64,000 nucleotides of DNA from Cribrihabitans_A neustonicus. Its GTDB lineage: Bacteria; Pseudomonadota; Alphaproteobacteria; Rhodobacterales; Rhodobacteraceae. Position numbers and translations under genes: made by a program. This document shows positions 43,838 to 54,350 of this stretch, one piece after another. The notes beneath the pieces are model-generated. The model was given only the letters and a program-made list of their open reading frames with translations. It did not search any database and was not told the DNA's origin. The stretch is taken from positions 62,001 through 126,000 of the forward strand of contig NZ_JBMERQ010000007.1 in assembly GCF_048820895.1 (NCBI RefSeq), written 5' to 3'. Each line of letters opens with the position of its first letter. Positions within the stretch are counted from its first letter, which is position 1.

Positions 43838-44206
43838 GCCGCCACCGGTGAGCCAGGACAGCGCCTGGGTCAGATCATGGACTCCGAACGGCTTGGTCAG
43901 GATCGGGTGGTTCTCAAAGGGCGGCCCCAGCCGGGTGTCGCTGTAACCGGTGGAAAACAGGACCGGGATACCCTTGTCATGCGCCGCTTTGGCCACCGGG
44001 TAAGACGTCTCGCCATGCAAGTTCACGTCCAGAACCGCCGCATCGAAACTGCCGTTTTGCAAAGCGGCAAGTCCTGCGGTTTTGCTGCCGGCCATGGTGG
44101 TCTCGCAGCCAAGATCCTCCAGGATGTCCTCGATCATCATCGCGACCAGCATCTCGTCCTCGACCACGAGCACCCGCAGCCCCTGCATCTCTGCTGCCTC
44201 AGACAT
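43829..44206 (-). CDS. Single-domain response regulator
   Basis: 125 residues, receiver only. Phospho-acceptor Asp60 (AAVLDVNLHGE), acidic pair near residue 16 (VVEDEML), and KPFG near the end. Such receivers commonly serve HWE-type histidine kinases in alphaproteobacteria. It overlaps the large hybrid kinase by 8 bases, with GGAGG before its ATG, and is therefore its likely partner. Confidence 0.92.
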   Translation of the reverse strand: MSEAAEMQGLRVLVVEDEMLVAMMIEDILEDLGCETTMAGSKTAGLAALQNGSFDAAVLDVNLHGETSYPVAKAAHDKGIPVLFSTGYSDTRLGPPFENHPILTKPFGVHDLTQALSWLTGGGSG

Positions 44207-47200
44207 CCAGCGCCTCCAGATCCAGGCTGATTTCGCAGACCATCCCCTCCACCGGGAATTCCATCGTGACCTCCGCTGCAAACTGATGTGCCAGGCCGGT
44301 GCGGATCAGGCGGGTGCCGAACCCCTTCCGCGACGGCGGCGAGACCGGCGGCCCGCCAGTCTCGCGCCAGCAGAACCGCAAGCGGCCGCCTTCTATGCCC
44401 CAACGGATAGCGACGAATCCCCCCGGCACCGAAAGCGCACCGTACTTGGAGGCATTGGTGGCAAGTTCGTGCAGGCCCAGCCCAAGCGACAGCACCAGAT
44501 TCGGCTCCAACCTGACGTCAGGCCCTTCGATCCCGAAGCGGGGCGGCGCGCCGGGAGGCGCCGCAAAGGGCTGCAACGCGCCCTCCACCACGTCGCGCAG
44601 CGCGGCGGCGTCCCATTGCTGGCGGGTCAGCAGGTCATGCGAGGCCGCGAGCGACATCAGCCGCATTTCGAAGGCGCTGCGGCTCGCACTGTCCAGGCCA
44701 GAGCCGCGCAGGGTTTGCGCCGCCATCGACTGCACGATGGCCAGCGTGTTTTTCACCCGGTGGTTCAGTTCGTGCAGCAGCAGCTGGCGCTTCTCCTCGG
44801 CCAGCTTGGACTCGGTGATATCGCGGGAGATCACCAAAAGCCGCTCCGGCTGCCCGTCGGTGCCGAAGATGGGCGAGACAAGTTCGTCCCACCAGCCGGG
44901 CGTGCCCGCGGCGTCGCGGCGCTCGGCGGTGAACCGCCCCGGCCGCCCTTCCAGCGCCTCGGCTACCGCCCGTTCGGCGGCGTCACGGTGCTCCCCCTCC
45001 CAAAGACAGGCATAGCGCTCGCCTACCGGCGGTACCGGATGGCCGCCCTGCAAGGCGCCGAGCCCATTGCCGTTGCCGGTAAGGATGCGGCCTTCCAAGT
45101 CCAGAAGCTGTATGCCATCCTGGCTGCTCTGCAGAATGCGCTCGCTCAACGCCTCGCCGCGGGCGACCTCGGCGCGGAGGCGTGCAAGCTTCAGCTGAGC
45201 TTCGACCCGCGCCAGCAGCTCGCGCTCGGAGAACGGTTTGACCAGATAATCGCTCGCCCCCGCCTCCAGGCCCTCGACCCGGGATTCCTCTCCCGCCCGG
45301 GCGGAGAGCAGGATCACCGGCACCGTGCGCAGACGCGGGTCAGCTCGCAGGGCAGCGATCAGGCCGAAGCCGTCAAGCTTGGGCATCATCACGTCTGAGA
45401 GCACTAAATCCGGCGGCGTGGCGCGGGCGGCTTCCAGCGCCGCTGCGCCGTCGGCGGCGCAGATCACCTCGTAAGAAGGGCTGAGCAGGCGCCGGACATA
45501 GTCGCGCATGTCGGCATTGTCATCGGCCCAGAGGATGCGAACACGCGGCGCGTCTCCCTCCGCGGGAACGGCCGCCGGGCGCGGCAGGGGCCCCGCGCTT
45601 TCAGTCAGCCGCGGCGCGCTCCCCCCCTCCGGCAGCCAGCGCATCGCCTCCTCAACGTAGGTTTCAGCGGCCACAGCGGTTGATTGCAAAGACTTGGCGG
45701 CCCCGATCCGATCCTGCGGCAGATGCTTGGCACCTAGCGGAATACGGACGGTGAAGCATGTGCCCGCCCCCAGCTCGCTTTCGGCCGAGATGTTGCCGCC
45801 ATGAAGCGCCGCCACCTCCTGCGCCAGGGCAAGGCCTATGCCGCTGCCCTCGTAAGACCGCCCGCCGCTCCCCGCGACCCGGTGGAAGCGGTCGAAAATG
45901 CGTGGCAGCTCGGCTTCGGGAATGCCGGTGCCTGTGTCGCGCACCCGGAGCACCGCCGCGCCATCTTCTTCCGCCAAAGTCACGCTGATCCGCCCTTCCA
46001 AAGTGAACTTGAAGGCGTTGGACAGCAGGTTCAGAACGATCTTTTCCCACAGTTCCCGGTCGGCATAGGCCTCCACCGGCGCACAATCCACCTCCAGCTC
46101 CAGCCCCGCGTTTTCGCAGGCCGAGCGGAAGCTGCTGGCCAGGTCGGCGGTCAGGGCGCCGAGGTCCATGGGCTCGAAGGAGGCCTGCGCGCGGCCTGCC
46201 TCGATGCGCGAGAAATCCAGAAGCGAGTTCACCAGTTTCAGGAGCCGCCGCCCGTTGCGCTGCACCATTTCCAGCGGCTCCCGCGCGCCAGGGTCAAGAT
46301 CCTCGCGGCTGAGCATATCGGCCAGCGGGCCAAGCATCAGAGTGATCGGGGTACGGAATTCATGACTGACGTTGGAGAAGAACAGCGTCTTCGCCCGGTC
46401 GATCTCTGCCAGCGCCTCGGCCCGGCGGCGTTCATGTTCCAAGGCCTCGGCGTTGGCGACGGCTGCGGTGACAGCCGCAGCCAGCAAGCGCAGGAAGCCG
46501 GCATATTCCTCATCAAAAGCAAGCCGGGCGCTGGTGCCGGCGACGATCAGGGCGCGCGGCGTCTCGGCTCCCGGCGGCACCACGGGCAGGATGCGGGCAT
46601 GGGAGGGCGGCTCGGGATAGGGTCCGCAGGCGAGGGCGCCAAACCGGTCTTCGAACCCGGAGACGTCCACCGCCATCCCGCTCTCCATCACCTCGTGCAG
46701 CGGCCATGCGGCGCCGTCCGCCGCGTCCAGCCGCACGGCCTCCGGGCTGGCAGGCGTGCCCGGTGCGAGGCCCACGGCCTGGGCAAGCCGGGCCTGGCCG
46801 GTGTCCGGATCGGTCAGGTATATGAGCACAAACGGCAGGTCGGTGTCGTCTTCCGCCAATGCCTCTGCGGCGAGCGCAAAAGCCTCCCCGGCGGTGCGGG
46901 CGCTGCCGGTGCGTTCCGACAGGTCGCGCAGCATGCGGCCGCGGCGCTCGGCCAGCATCTTTCCGGTCACCTCGTTCACGGGGTGGAACAGCCCGCCGAC
47001 GCCGCCGCTTTCGTCCCGGATCGGGCTGAAGGAGAAGGTGAAGAAGGTTTCCTCCAGGTAGCCGTGCCGGTCCAGAAACATCTGCTGGTTCTGGATGAAC
47101 TGGCTCTCGCCCGCCAGCGCCTTGCGGTAGGCGTCGCCGATCACCGGCATTGCCGAGGCCCAGCATTCGGTAAAGGTCTGACCCATCGAGTCCGGGTGCT

Positions 47201-47432
47201 TGCCGCCGCAGATCGGCCAGTAGCCGTCGTTATAGATCTGCACGTGCTCCGGCCCCCAAGCCATGGAGATCGGGAAGTTCGAGGAGATACAGATGCTGAC
47301 CGCGGTGCGCAGGCTCTGCGGCCATTCCCCGATCGGGCCGAGCGGGGTGGCGGACCAGTCCATTTCGCGGATCAGCTTGCCCATCTCGCCGCCCCCGGTC
47401 AGGAAGCTGGCATCGCAACTGTCAAACGTCAT
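44199..47432 (-). CDS. Hybrid sensor kinase with two kinase modules
   Basis: 1077 residues, no membrane helices. Order: PAS-like N-terminal sensor (about 20-165), GAF domain (about 170-325), HisKA with His357 (FFSNVSHEFRTPI), HATPase (about 455-570, NLLSNAFKF, DTGTGIP), receiver with Asp680 (LVLSDVMMPKLDG), PAS (about 765-875), then an HWE/HisKA_2 kinase with His891 (HELNHRVKNTLA) and its own HATPase (ELATNASKYGALS, WRETGGP). The two catalytic modules suggest phosphorelay followed by a second output kinase. The ATG at 47432 has AAGGA 7 bases upstream. Confidence 0.92.
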   Translation of the reverse strand: MTFDSCDASFLTGGGEMGKLIREMDWSATPLGPIGEWPQSLRTAVSICISSNFPISMAWGPEHVQIYNDGYWPICGGKHPDSMGQTFTECWASAMPVIGDAYRKALAGESQFIQNQQMFLDRHGYLEETFFTFSFSPIRDESGGVGGLFHPVNEVTGKMLAERRGRMLRDLSERTGSARTAGEAFALAAEALAEDDTDLPFVLIYLTDPDTGQARLAQAVGLAPGTPASPEAVRLDAADGAAWPLHEVMESGMAVDVSGFEDRFGALACGPYPEPPSHARILPVVPPGAETPRALIVAGTSARLAFDEEYAGFLRLLAAAVTAAVANAEALEHERRRAEALAEIDRAKTLFFSNVSHEFRTPITLMLGPLADMLSREDLDPGAREPLEMVQRNGRRLLKLVNSLLDFSRIEAGRAQASFEPMDLGALTADLASSFRSACENAGLELEVDCAPVEAYADRELWEKIVLNLLSNAFKFTLEGRISVTLAEEDGAAVLRVRDTGTGIPEAELPRIFDRFHRVAGSGGRSYEGSGIGLALAQEVAALHGGNISAESELGAGTCFTVRIPLGAKHLPQDRIGAAKSLQSTAVAAETYVEEAMRWLPEGGSAPRLTESAGPLPRPAAVPAEGDAPRVRILWADDNADMRDYVRRLLSPSYEVICAADGAAALEAARATPPDLVLSDVMMPKLDGFGLIAALRADPRLRTVPVILLSARAGEESRVEGLEAGASDYLVKPFSERELLARVEAQLKLARLRAEVARGEALSERILQSSQDGIQLLDLEGRILTGNGNGLGALQGGHPVPPVGERYACLWEGEHRDAAERAVAEALEGRPGRFTAERRDAAGTPGWWDELVSPIFGTDGQPERLLVISRDITESKLAEEKRQLLLHELNHRVKNTLAIVQSMAAQTLRGSGLDSASRSAFEMRLMSLAASHDLLTRQQWDAAALRDVVEGALQPFAAPPGAPPRFGIEGPDVRLEPNLVLSLGLGLHELATNASKYGALSVPGGFVAIRWGIEGGRLRFCWRETGGPPVSPPSRKGFGTRLIRTGLAHQFAAEVTMEFPVEGMVCEISLDLEALDV

Positions 47433-47509
47433 GGGCCTGTCCTTATTATGCGCAAGGCACCTTGCAACAGCGCAGGACACCAATCAAGGCGTTGATTTCA
47501 CGTGCACGG

Positions 47510-48550
47510 TCAGACGATGACCGGCACAGCGCCCGGCATCGCCTCTTGCAGCTTCACACCGGGCAGGCGGTGCGCTGCCAAGTAGTAGAAAATGCCCTGG
47601 GCCTTCAGCACCTGCGGGAAGGGGCGGAAGACATAAGCCGTCTCTTCCGGCTGCGAAACTGCGATCAGCGTCCCGTCGCAGGCGGTAATCGCGGCTTCCA
47701 GCCGCGCGGTTTCGACTTGGCCCCCAACCCGCGCGGAATAGATCGTCGCCCCCACGTTGGCGGCGGAAAGCGCCATCAGAATCTGCCCCGCGCCCGGATC
47801 CTGCGCCGCCCGAACCAGCGCTTCCGAGGCGTTGGAGACCACGGTTTCCACCTCGGCAATGCGCGCCGCGCGCCGCGCTGTATCGCGGTCCTCGAAGAAG
47901 GCCGCCACATGCACGGACTGGTTGAGCTCGCGGATCGCGAGGCAGGCGTTGAAAGTCTCCGCGTCGCTGTTGGCAAACACCAGCGCCTTTTGCGCCAGCG
48001 GGATAGCCGCCCGGCGCAGCGAGGCCAGCGCATCCAGCCGCTCTGTGCGCACCAAGTGGACGCCTTGCGGCACCTCGGCCTCGGCGTCCTTGGTCAGCAG
48101 CACTATTTTCTCGTCGCCGTCCTGGCCTGCGATCAGATTTTCCACGATCAGCGGCGTCTGCTCGCGCTGGTAGCCGACGATCACGGTTGCCCCTGCCAGG
48201 GTCTCGAAACTGCCTTGTCCTTCCGCCATGCGCCTTATCCTTTCGACCATTGCCCCGGCCAGCCGCCCCAGTACCGCCGAAAAGATCAGCAGCGCGCCCG
48301 GGAAGAACCAGAGCGCCGCGACCAGACGCCCAGCGTGGGTCTGGGGGGACAGATCGCCATAGCCCACGGTGGAGGCGGTGGTGGCCGCAAAATAAAGAAA
48401 CGTCAGGGCGCTGGAGGTCAGCGCCGTCTCGCCCGCCAGCAGGAACAGCCCCCAGGAGATCAGCACAAACGCCAGGCACAGAAGCGCCAGCAGCCACAGC
48501 CGGAGATCCAGCATATCCCGGTACATCTTGAGGATCAGCCTGTTGAGCAT
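47510..48550 (-). CDS. Potassium channel family protein with TrkA-N domain
   Basis: 346 residues. Two membrane helices (about 15-40 and 75-100) flank the pore loop with selectivity filter TVGYGD (61-66). A Rossmann-like TrkA-N/RCK domain (about 120-240) and a C-terminal regulatory part follow. Potassium flux controlled by nucleotides or calcium is typical for the family. The ATG at 48550 gives the standard length. Confidence 0.92.
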   Translation of the reverse strand: MLNRLILKMYRDMLDLRLWLLALLCLAFVLISWGLFLLAGETALTSSALTFLYFAATTASTVGYGDLSPQTHAGRLVAALWFFPGALLIFSAVLGRLAGAMVERIRRMAEGQGSFETLAGATVIVGYQREQTPLIVENLIAGQDGDEKIVLLTKDAEAEVPQGVHLVRTERLDALASLRRAAIPLAQKALVFANSDAETFNACLAIRELNQSVHVAAFFEDRDTARRAARIAEVETVVSNASEALVRAAQDPGAGQILMALSAANVGATIYSARVGGQVETARLEAAITACDGTLIAVSQPEETAYVFRPFPQVLKAQGIFYYLAAHRLPGVKLQEAMPGAVPVIV

Positions 48551-48670
48551 CGGCGCTGGAGGTCTCGGGTCAGTTGCAATTCGGGGCCTGGCCCGCGGGC
48601 CTGGCCGCAACACTCGCAGAGCATGCCGGCGGCAGCAAGCCCCTCCCCGCGGCTCGGCAGCACGAGATTA

Positions 48671-49288
48671 TTAACCCGGCAGGCCGGAAATTCCGCAGAG
48701 GCAGGCGGTCACCTCTGCCACGCCCTCGCCCGCCTTCAGGCTGGTAAGGAAGAATGGCCGCCCGTCCCGCGCGGCGGTGGCGTCGCGCTGCATCACTTCG
48801 AGCGAGGCCCCCACATACGGGGCGAGGTCGGTCTTGTTGATCACCAGAATGTCCGAGCGGGTCAGTGCCGGGCCGCCCTTGCGCGGGATCTCCTCACCCG
48901 CCGCCACGTCGATCACGTAGAGCGTCACGTCGGCCAGCTCCGGGCTGAAGGTCGCCGACAGGTTGTCGCCGCCGCTTTCGATCAGCACAATGTCGAGGTC
49001 CGGGTGGCGCGCCTGCATTTCGGCCACCGCAGCAAGGTTGATCGAGGCGTCCTCGCGGATCGCGGTATGCGGGCAGCCGCCGGTCTCCACCCCGATGATG
49101 CGGTCCTGCGGCAGGATCTGCAACCGCATCAGCGCCTCGGCGTCCTCCTGGGTGTAGATGTCGTTGGTGATCACGCCGATCGAGAAGCGGGTCTTCAGGG
49201 TCTCGGCCAGCCGCGCGGTGAGCGTGGTCTTGCCCGCGCCGACCGGACCGCCGATGCCGACGCGCAGGGGGCCGTTCATTCTGGTCAT
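48671..49288 (-). CDS. ureG: Urease accessory GTPase UreG
   Basis: 205 residues. SIMIBI-class GTPase with P-loop GPVGAGKTT (14-22), ETGGCPHTAIRED (nickel-binding CPH) and NKTDLAP for guanine. Drives nickel delivery to apo-urease with UreD, UreF and UreE. Its start overlaps the ureF stop by 4 bases (ATGA). Last gene of ureDABCEFG. Confidence 0.96.
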   Translation of the reverse strand: MTRMNGPLRVGIGGPVGAGKTTLTARLAETLKTRFSIGVITNDIYTQEDAEALMRLQILPQDRIIGVETGGCPHTAIREDASINLAAVAEMQARHPDLDIVLIESGGDNLSATFSPELADVTLYVIDVAAGEEIPRKGGPALTRSDILVINKTDLAPYVGASLEVMQRDATAARDGRPFFLTSLKAGEGVAEVTACLCGISGLPG

Positions 49289-49944
49289 GATTGGAATAGC
49301 CTTGGTTGCAGGGTTTCGTGGCGCATCGCAGCGATATCGGACAGGAAGGCGGTAGAGGAGATGTCCTCCAGCCCCGCCCCTGCCGCTTCCGCCGCGACGC
49401 GCAGACAGGTTTGGTTGAGCCCGGCGAGCACACCTTGCGCATCGGTCTGGCCCAGCGGCATCAGCCGCTGCGCGGCAGCAGCGAGGTTGCCGAGGAAGGC
49501 TTGCAGGTAGAGCGCCGCCACCGCCTCGGGCGGCAGGTCCATCAGCCGCGCGGCCCGGCCCAGCGCCACGGGGAGGAGCATCGGCGGCAGCGCAAGGTTC
49601 CAGACAGCCGCGGTGACGCGCGCAAAGGCCTCCCCCTGGCGCGCGCCCTCCCGCAGCCGCTCGGCCGCGGCGGCATAGGCGCGGGCCTCGGCGTCGAGCA
49701 TCAAGGCGTCCGCTTCGCTTTCCGCCCGCCAGGCCAGCCATATCCAGATGGCATCGCTCCGGCCGCTGCCGAAGGCGGCAATCTCCGCCAGCCATTCGCC
49801 GAGGCTCTCCGCATCCAGGACCCAGCCCTCTCGGATCGCCTGTTCCAGCCCGTGCGAATAGGCGAAGGCGCCAACCGGATAGGCCGGCGACAGCCACTGC
49901 GTGAGCGTCAGCAGCCGGGTGTCAATGGGTGTGGCCGTCAGCAT
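49285..49944 (-). CDS. ureF: Urease accessory protein UreF
   Basis: 219 residues, all-helical UreF family. LSPAYPVGAFAYSHGLEQAI (about 18-37) is diagnostic. It links UreD-urease with UreG and promotes GTPase-dependent nickel insertion. The ATG at 49944 is inside the end of ureE (23-base overlap), with no clear Shine-Dalgarno; translation is probably coupled. Confidence 0.94.
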   Translation of the reverse strand: MLTATPIDTRLLTLTQWLSPAYPVGAFAYSHGLEQAIREGWVLDAESLGEWLAEIAAFGSGRSDAIWIWLAWRAESEADALMLDAEARAYAAAAERLREGARQGEAFARVTAAVWNLALPPMLLPVALGRAARLMDLPPEAVAALYLQAFLGNLAAAAQRLMPLGQTDAQGVLAGLNQTCLRVAAEAAGAGLEDISSTAFLSDIAAMRHETLQPRLFQS

Positions 49945-50452
49945 GGTCATGGGCATTGGCGTGCGGGTGGCCGTGGTCGTGGCCATGGTGATGCGCGCTG
50001 TGGCCGTGTTCGTGCGCGTGGGTGCGCCCGTGGCCATAGGCGCCGCCCTCCGGCGTGAAGGGCTCGTCGGCCTCCCGCACGGTGGCGCCGAGGTGTTCCA
50101 GCATGTGCCGGATCACCGGATCGCGCTGGATCAAGAGCCGCTCCGCGCCGATCTGGCAGGGGGTGTGGCGGTTGCCGATATGCCAGGCGAGCCGCGGCAA
50201 GTCGGGCCCGGTCACCTCCAGCACCGGTTCGCGCGCGGCGCGGACCTTCAGGAGCCGCCCGTCCGCCAGCTCCAGCGCATCGCCCTCCTCCAGCGAGGAG
50301 GTCTGCTCCAGGTCCACGAGGAAGGCCAGACCGCCATCCGCCACCAGCCGTTTGCGGCGCAGGAAACGCGCCTCGTAGCTCAGCGTCACGGTATCGGCAG
50401 CGGTGCCTTCGGGCTGGCGCAGCAGGGTCTGGGCAATGGGAAGCTCTGTCAT
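49922..50452 (-). CDS. ureE: Urease accessory protein UreE
   Basis: 176 residues. Nickel metallochaperone: N-terminal peptide-binding domain (about 1-75) and metal-binding domain (about 80-145, with GNRHTPCQI holding the conserved His). The C-terminus is a histidine-rich tail (from about 140, HGRTHAHEHGHSAHHH...) that binds extra nickel. Confidence 0.96.
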   Translation of the reverse strand: MTELPIAQTLLRQPEGTAADTVTLSYEARFLRRKRLVADGGLAFLVDLEQTSSLEEGDALELADGRLLKVRAAREPVLEVTGPDLPRLAWHIGNRHTPCQIGAERLLIQRDPVIRHMLEHLGATVREADEPFTPEGGAYGHGRTHAHEHGHSAHHHGHDHGHPHANAHDHADGHTH

Positions 50453-50459
50453 AGTCGCC

Positions 50460-52172
<1,713 letters not shown>

Positions 52173-52179
52173 CTCCGGG

Positions 52180-52500
52180 CTACTTCCTTTTCGGGCCGCG
52201 TTTGGCCAGCCGGCCAACGTTGGACTTGGTGGTGCGGCGGATCGGCTTGATCGCCTGGGACAGGGTCTTCGCGGCCTCCTGGCCCTGCATCGCCCCAAGG
52301 ACGAGCTTGGTGCCGGCCTGCTGGAAGGCCTTTTGCTTTTCCGTCACCATTCGGGAGTTCTCGCTGGGCAGGACCGACCAGACCCCGGCCCAGCCCATGA
52401 CCCGCATCCAGATCACCGCGCTGGCTTCCATTGCCATCAGGGTGGCCTGGGTCTGGAATTTCAGCATCGCGAAAGGATCGGTGTAAAAATCGTACTTCAT
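52180..52500 (-). CDS. Small conserved protein between ureB and ureC
   Basis: 106 residues; I do not recognise a family with a known function. It is helical and starts MKYDFYTDPFAMLKFQTQ, then MEASAVIWMRVMGWAGVWS, then a basic tail (TTKSNVGRLAKRGPKRK). The layout resembles phasin-like proteins. Its start overlaps the ureB stop by 4 bases and its end is 7 bases before ureC, so it is made with the urease subunits. An accessory or scaffold role is inferred. Confidence 0.75.
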   Translation of the reverse strand: MKYDFYTDPFAMLKFQTQATLMAMEASAVIWMRVMGWAGVWSVLPSENSRMVTEKQKAFQQAGTKLVLGAMQGQEAAKTLSQAIKPIRRTTKSNVGRLAKRGPKRK

Positions 52501-52802
52501 AACGCACCCATGATCAGTTGATTGAACCCGTAAATGCGCCTTCCACCCTGGATTTCAATCAGCTGTACCTCACGACGCTGGCCCGGCTCGAACCGCACCG
52601 CGGTGCCGGCGGCAATATTCAGCCGACTGCCGCGGGCTGCGTCCCGGTCAAAGTCCAACGCCGGGTTGGCTTCGGCAAAGTGGTAATGCGAGCCCACCTG
52701 CACCGGCCGGTCGCCGGTATTGGCCACCATCAGCGTGAGCACCGGGGCGCCCTCGTTCAACGTCAGCTCACCCGGCGCGGGAAAGACTTCGCCCGGGATC
52801 AT
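52497..52802 (-). CDS. ureB: Urease beta subunit UreB
   Basis: 101 residues, the usual length. MIPGEVFPAPGELTLNEG and VANTGDRPVQVGSHYHFAEAN (core GDRPVQVGSHYHF) are signatures. Structural subunit of the UreABC trimer. The ATG at 52802 overlaps the stop of the small gene before it (TGATG). Confidence 0.96.
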   Translation of the reverse strand: MIPGEVFPAPGELTLNEGAPVLTLMVANTGDRPVQVGSHYHFAEANPALDFDRDAARGSRLNIAAGTAVRFEPGQRREVQLIEIQGGRRIYGFNQLIMGAL

Positions 52803-53005
52803 CAGAGCCGCCCTGCCCGGCGCGATGCAAAGACCCGGCGCAGCGCCACCGCGGCAAGAGCCAAGCAGAGGCCGCAAACAAGGGCGGCAGCCAGCCAGCT
52901 TCCCGCGGCGTGAGGGTGCAGATGCGCGCCGGCATGGGCCTGGGCGGTTGCGGGGGCCGTGAGGGCCGCAACCGCGGCGATCCATGCGTGAACAGGTTTG
53001 GTCAT
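52802..53005 (-). CDS. Small exported or membrane protein between ureA and ureB
   Basis: 67 residues: a signal-peptide-like N-terminus (about 1-22, AWIAAVAALTAPATAQAHAG), a short His-containing stretch (HAGAHLHPHAAG), one membrane helix (about 36-58) and a basic tail. AAGGAG lies 6 bases before the ATG. The His stretch and membrane helix resemble part of a nickel permease such as HupE/UreJ, but it is too short to be one. It sits between ureA and ureB and is coupled to ureB by TGATG. Confidence 0.7.
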   Translation of the reverse strand: MTKPVHAWIAAVAALTAPATAQAHAGAHLHPHAAGSWLAAALVCGLCLALAAVALRRVFASRRAGRL

Positions 53006-53016
53006 CTCTGTCTCCT

Positions 53017-53319
53017 TCAGCGGATCGGGTTATGGACGGTCACCAGCTTGGTGCCATCGGGAAAGGTGGCCTCGACCTGAACCTCGCGGATCATTTCCGG
53101 CACGCCCTTCATGCAGTCGGCGCAGGTGATCACCGCGGCGCCGGCCTCCATCATATCGGCCACCGAACGACCGTCGCGCGCGCCCTCCACCACCGCGTCG
53201 GTGATCAGTGCGACCGCCTCCGGATGGTTGAGCTTCACGCCCCGTGCAAGGCGGCGGCGCGCCACCTCGGCAGCCATCGCCAGCAGCAGCTTGTCTTTTT
53301 CTCTGGGGGTCAGGTTCAT
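53017..53319 (-). CDS. ureA: Urease gamma subunit UreA
   Basis: 100 residues. MNLTPREKDKLLLAMAAEVA and HPEAVALITDAVVEGARDG are standard. Structural subunit of urease. GGAG precedes the ATG. It starts 2 bases after ureD. Confidence 0.97.
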   Translation of the reverse strand: MNLTPREKDKLLLAMAAEVARRRLARGVKLNHPEAVALITDAVVEGARDGRSVADMMEAGAAVITCADCMKGVPEMIREVQVEATFPDGTKLVTVHNPIR

Positions 53320-53321
53320 TG

Positions 53322-54092
53322 TCACAATCTCCAGGAGGCAGGCAGCCGGCCGCAGCTGAGACGGTCGAGAATGGGGATGAGCACATGGCGCAACGCAAAG
53401 CTGTCCGCCGCCAGCAAGCGGGCCACAAGCAGGTCCGGCGCCAGCAGGCTGACTCCGCAGGTTGCAGGCAGACAGCGGCGCAGTGGCGCGAGATGCGCTT
53501 CGGCATCCGGGGCGGCATAGGCCAGGCTCGACATTGCGCCCGCCCCGGCACCGATGGCCCGCCGCGCCATATGAGTGAACGCATCGCCGCTGAGGTCCAT
53601 GCCATCGCGGTACGCGGCCACGCCGCCGCGGCTGATCCGGATCCGGTCGCGCAGGCGGATGCTGTGCAGTTGTTCGCCCATCGCAGCGCGGCCAAAGATC
53701 ACGGCCTCCGCCATCAGGAAACGCGCATCCGGCGCCAGGTCTACGGCCAAGCTCCGGTTCAGCGCGCAGCCATCGAAGAGAATCAATTCCTGCGGCAGCC
53801 ACATGAGTTCGGCGCCGCAGTCCGCCTCGAGCCGGGTGCTGACAACGGCCTCGCCCGTATTGGCCCGGTAAGCGCGCTCGGCCGCCTGGGTGGTGAGCGT
53901 GAGGCTGCTGCCCCGGCCCGCCCGCGCCTCCACATCGATACGGTCGCCGCCGGTCAGCCCGCCCGAGGTATTAATCAGGATCGCCTCGACGCCACCGCCG
54001 CGCGGGCGCGGAAACAGCGCCTTCATCGCGCCCGAGCTGCGGAAGCGGTCAAGCCCCGAGCCCGGCCCTGCCTGCTTGACCGACAGCAACAA
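53322..54092 (-). CDS. ureD: Urease accessory protein UreD
   Basis: 256 residues from a TTG at 54092 (LLLSVKQAGPGSGLDRF); conserved features GAMKALFPR, TSGGLTGGDR and LTLTTQAAERAYRA are present. UreD is the scaffold that binds apo-urease and recruits UreF and UreG. The frame continues upstream to about 54291 and encodes AAAQPRSQGA just before the TTG, which looks like true UreD sequence. There is no ATG, GTG or TTG before it; an ATT at 54158 with GGGGGA 7 bases upstream is the best candidate. The real protein is probably about 278 residues. Confidence 0.85.
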   Translation of the reverse strand: MLLSVKQAGPGSGLDRFRSSGAMKALFPRPRGGGVEAILINTSGGLTGGDRIDVEARAGRGSSLTLTTQAAERAYRANTGEAVVSTRLEADCGAELMWLPQELILFDGCALNRSLAVDLAPDARFLMAEAVIFGRAAMGEQLHSIRLRDRIRISRGGVAAYRDGMDLSGDAFTHMARRAIGAGAGAMSSLAYAAPDAEAHLAPLRRCLPATCGVSLLAPDLLVARLLAADSFALRHVLIPILDRLSCGRLPASWRL

Positions 54093-54350
54093 CGCGCCCT
54101 GCGAGCGCGGTTGCGCCGCGGCAGAGCGTGGAACAGCAGGTGTGGCGATGGCGGAAATGGTGCGGTCCCCCGGAATCCTTCGGCCCCATCTTTGAGCAGA
54201 CGGCAGGCGGAGAGACTATGCCGGGCCGCGCGCTGGCGCGTTTTGCCCGAACCCGCGCCGAAATCTTCAGCAGCCCCGCACCGGTTTGGCTAAAAGACAG
54301 GCAGGGGGAGGACATCTGCGAGACCAAACGGAACATGCCGCCGGGCGGTC

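Noticed and set aside
45801..47495. 564-codon open frame on the plus strand
   Set aside because: Antisense to the hybrid kinase, with no domain-like sequence.
47462..49510. 682-codon open frame on the plus strand
   Set aside because: It lies opposite the potassium channel, ureG and ureF genes, which have clear motifs. Long antisense frames are expected in GC-rich DNA.
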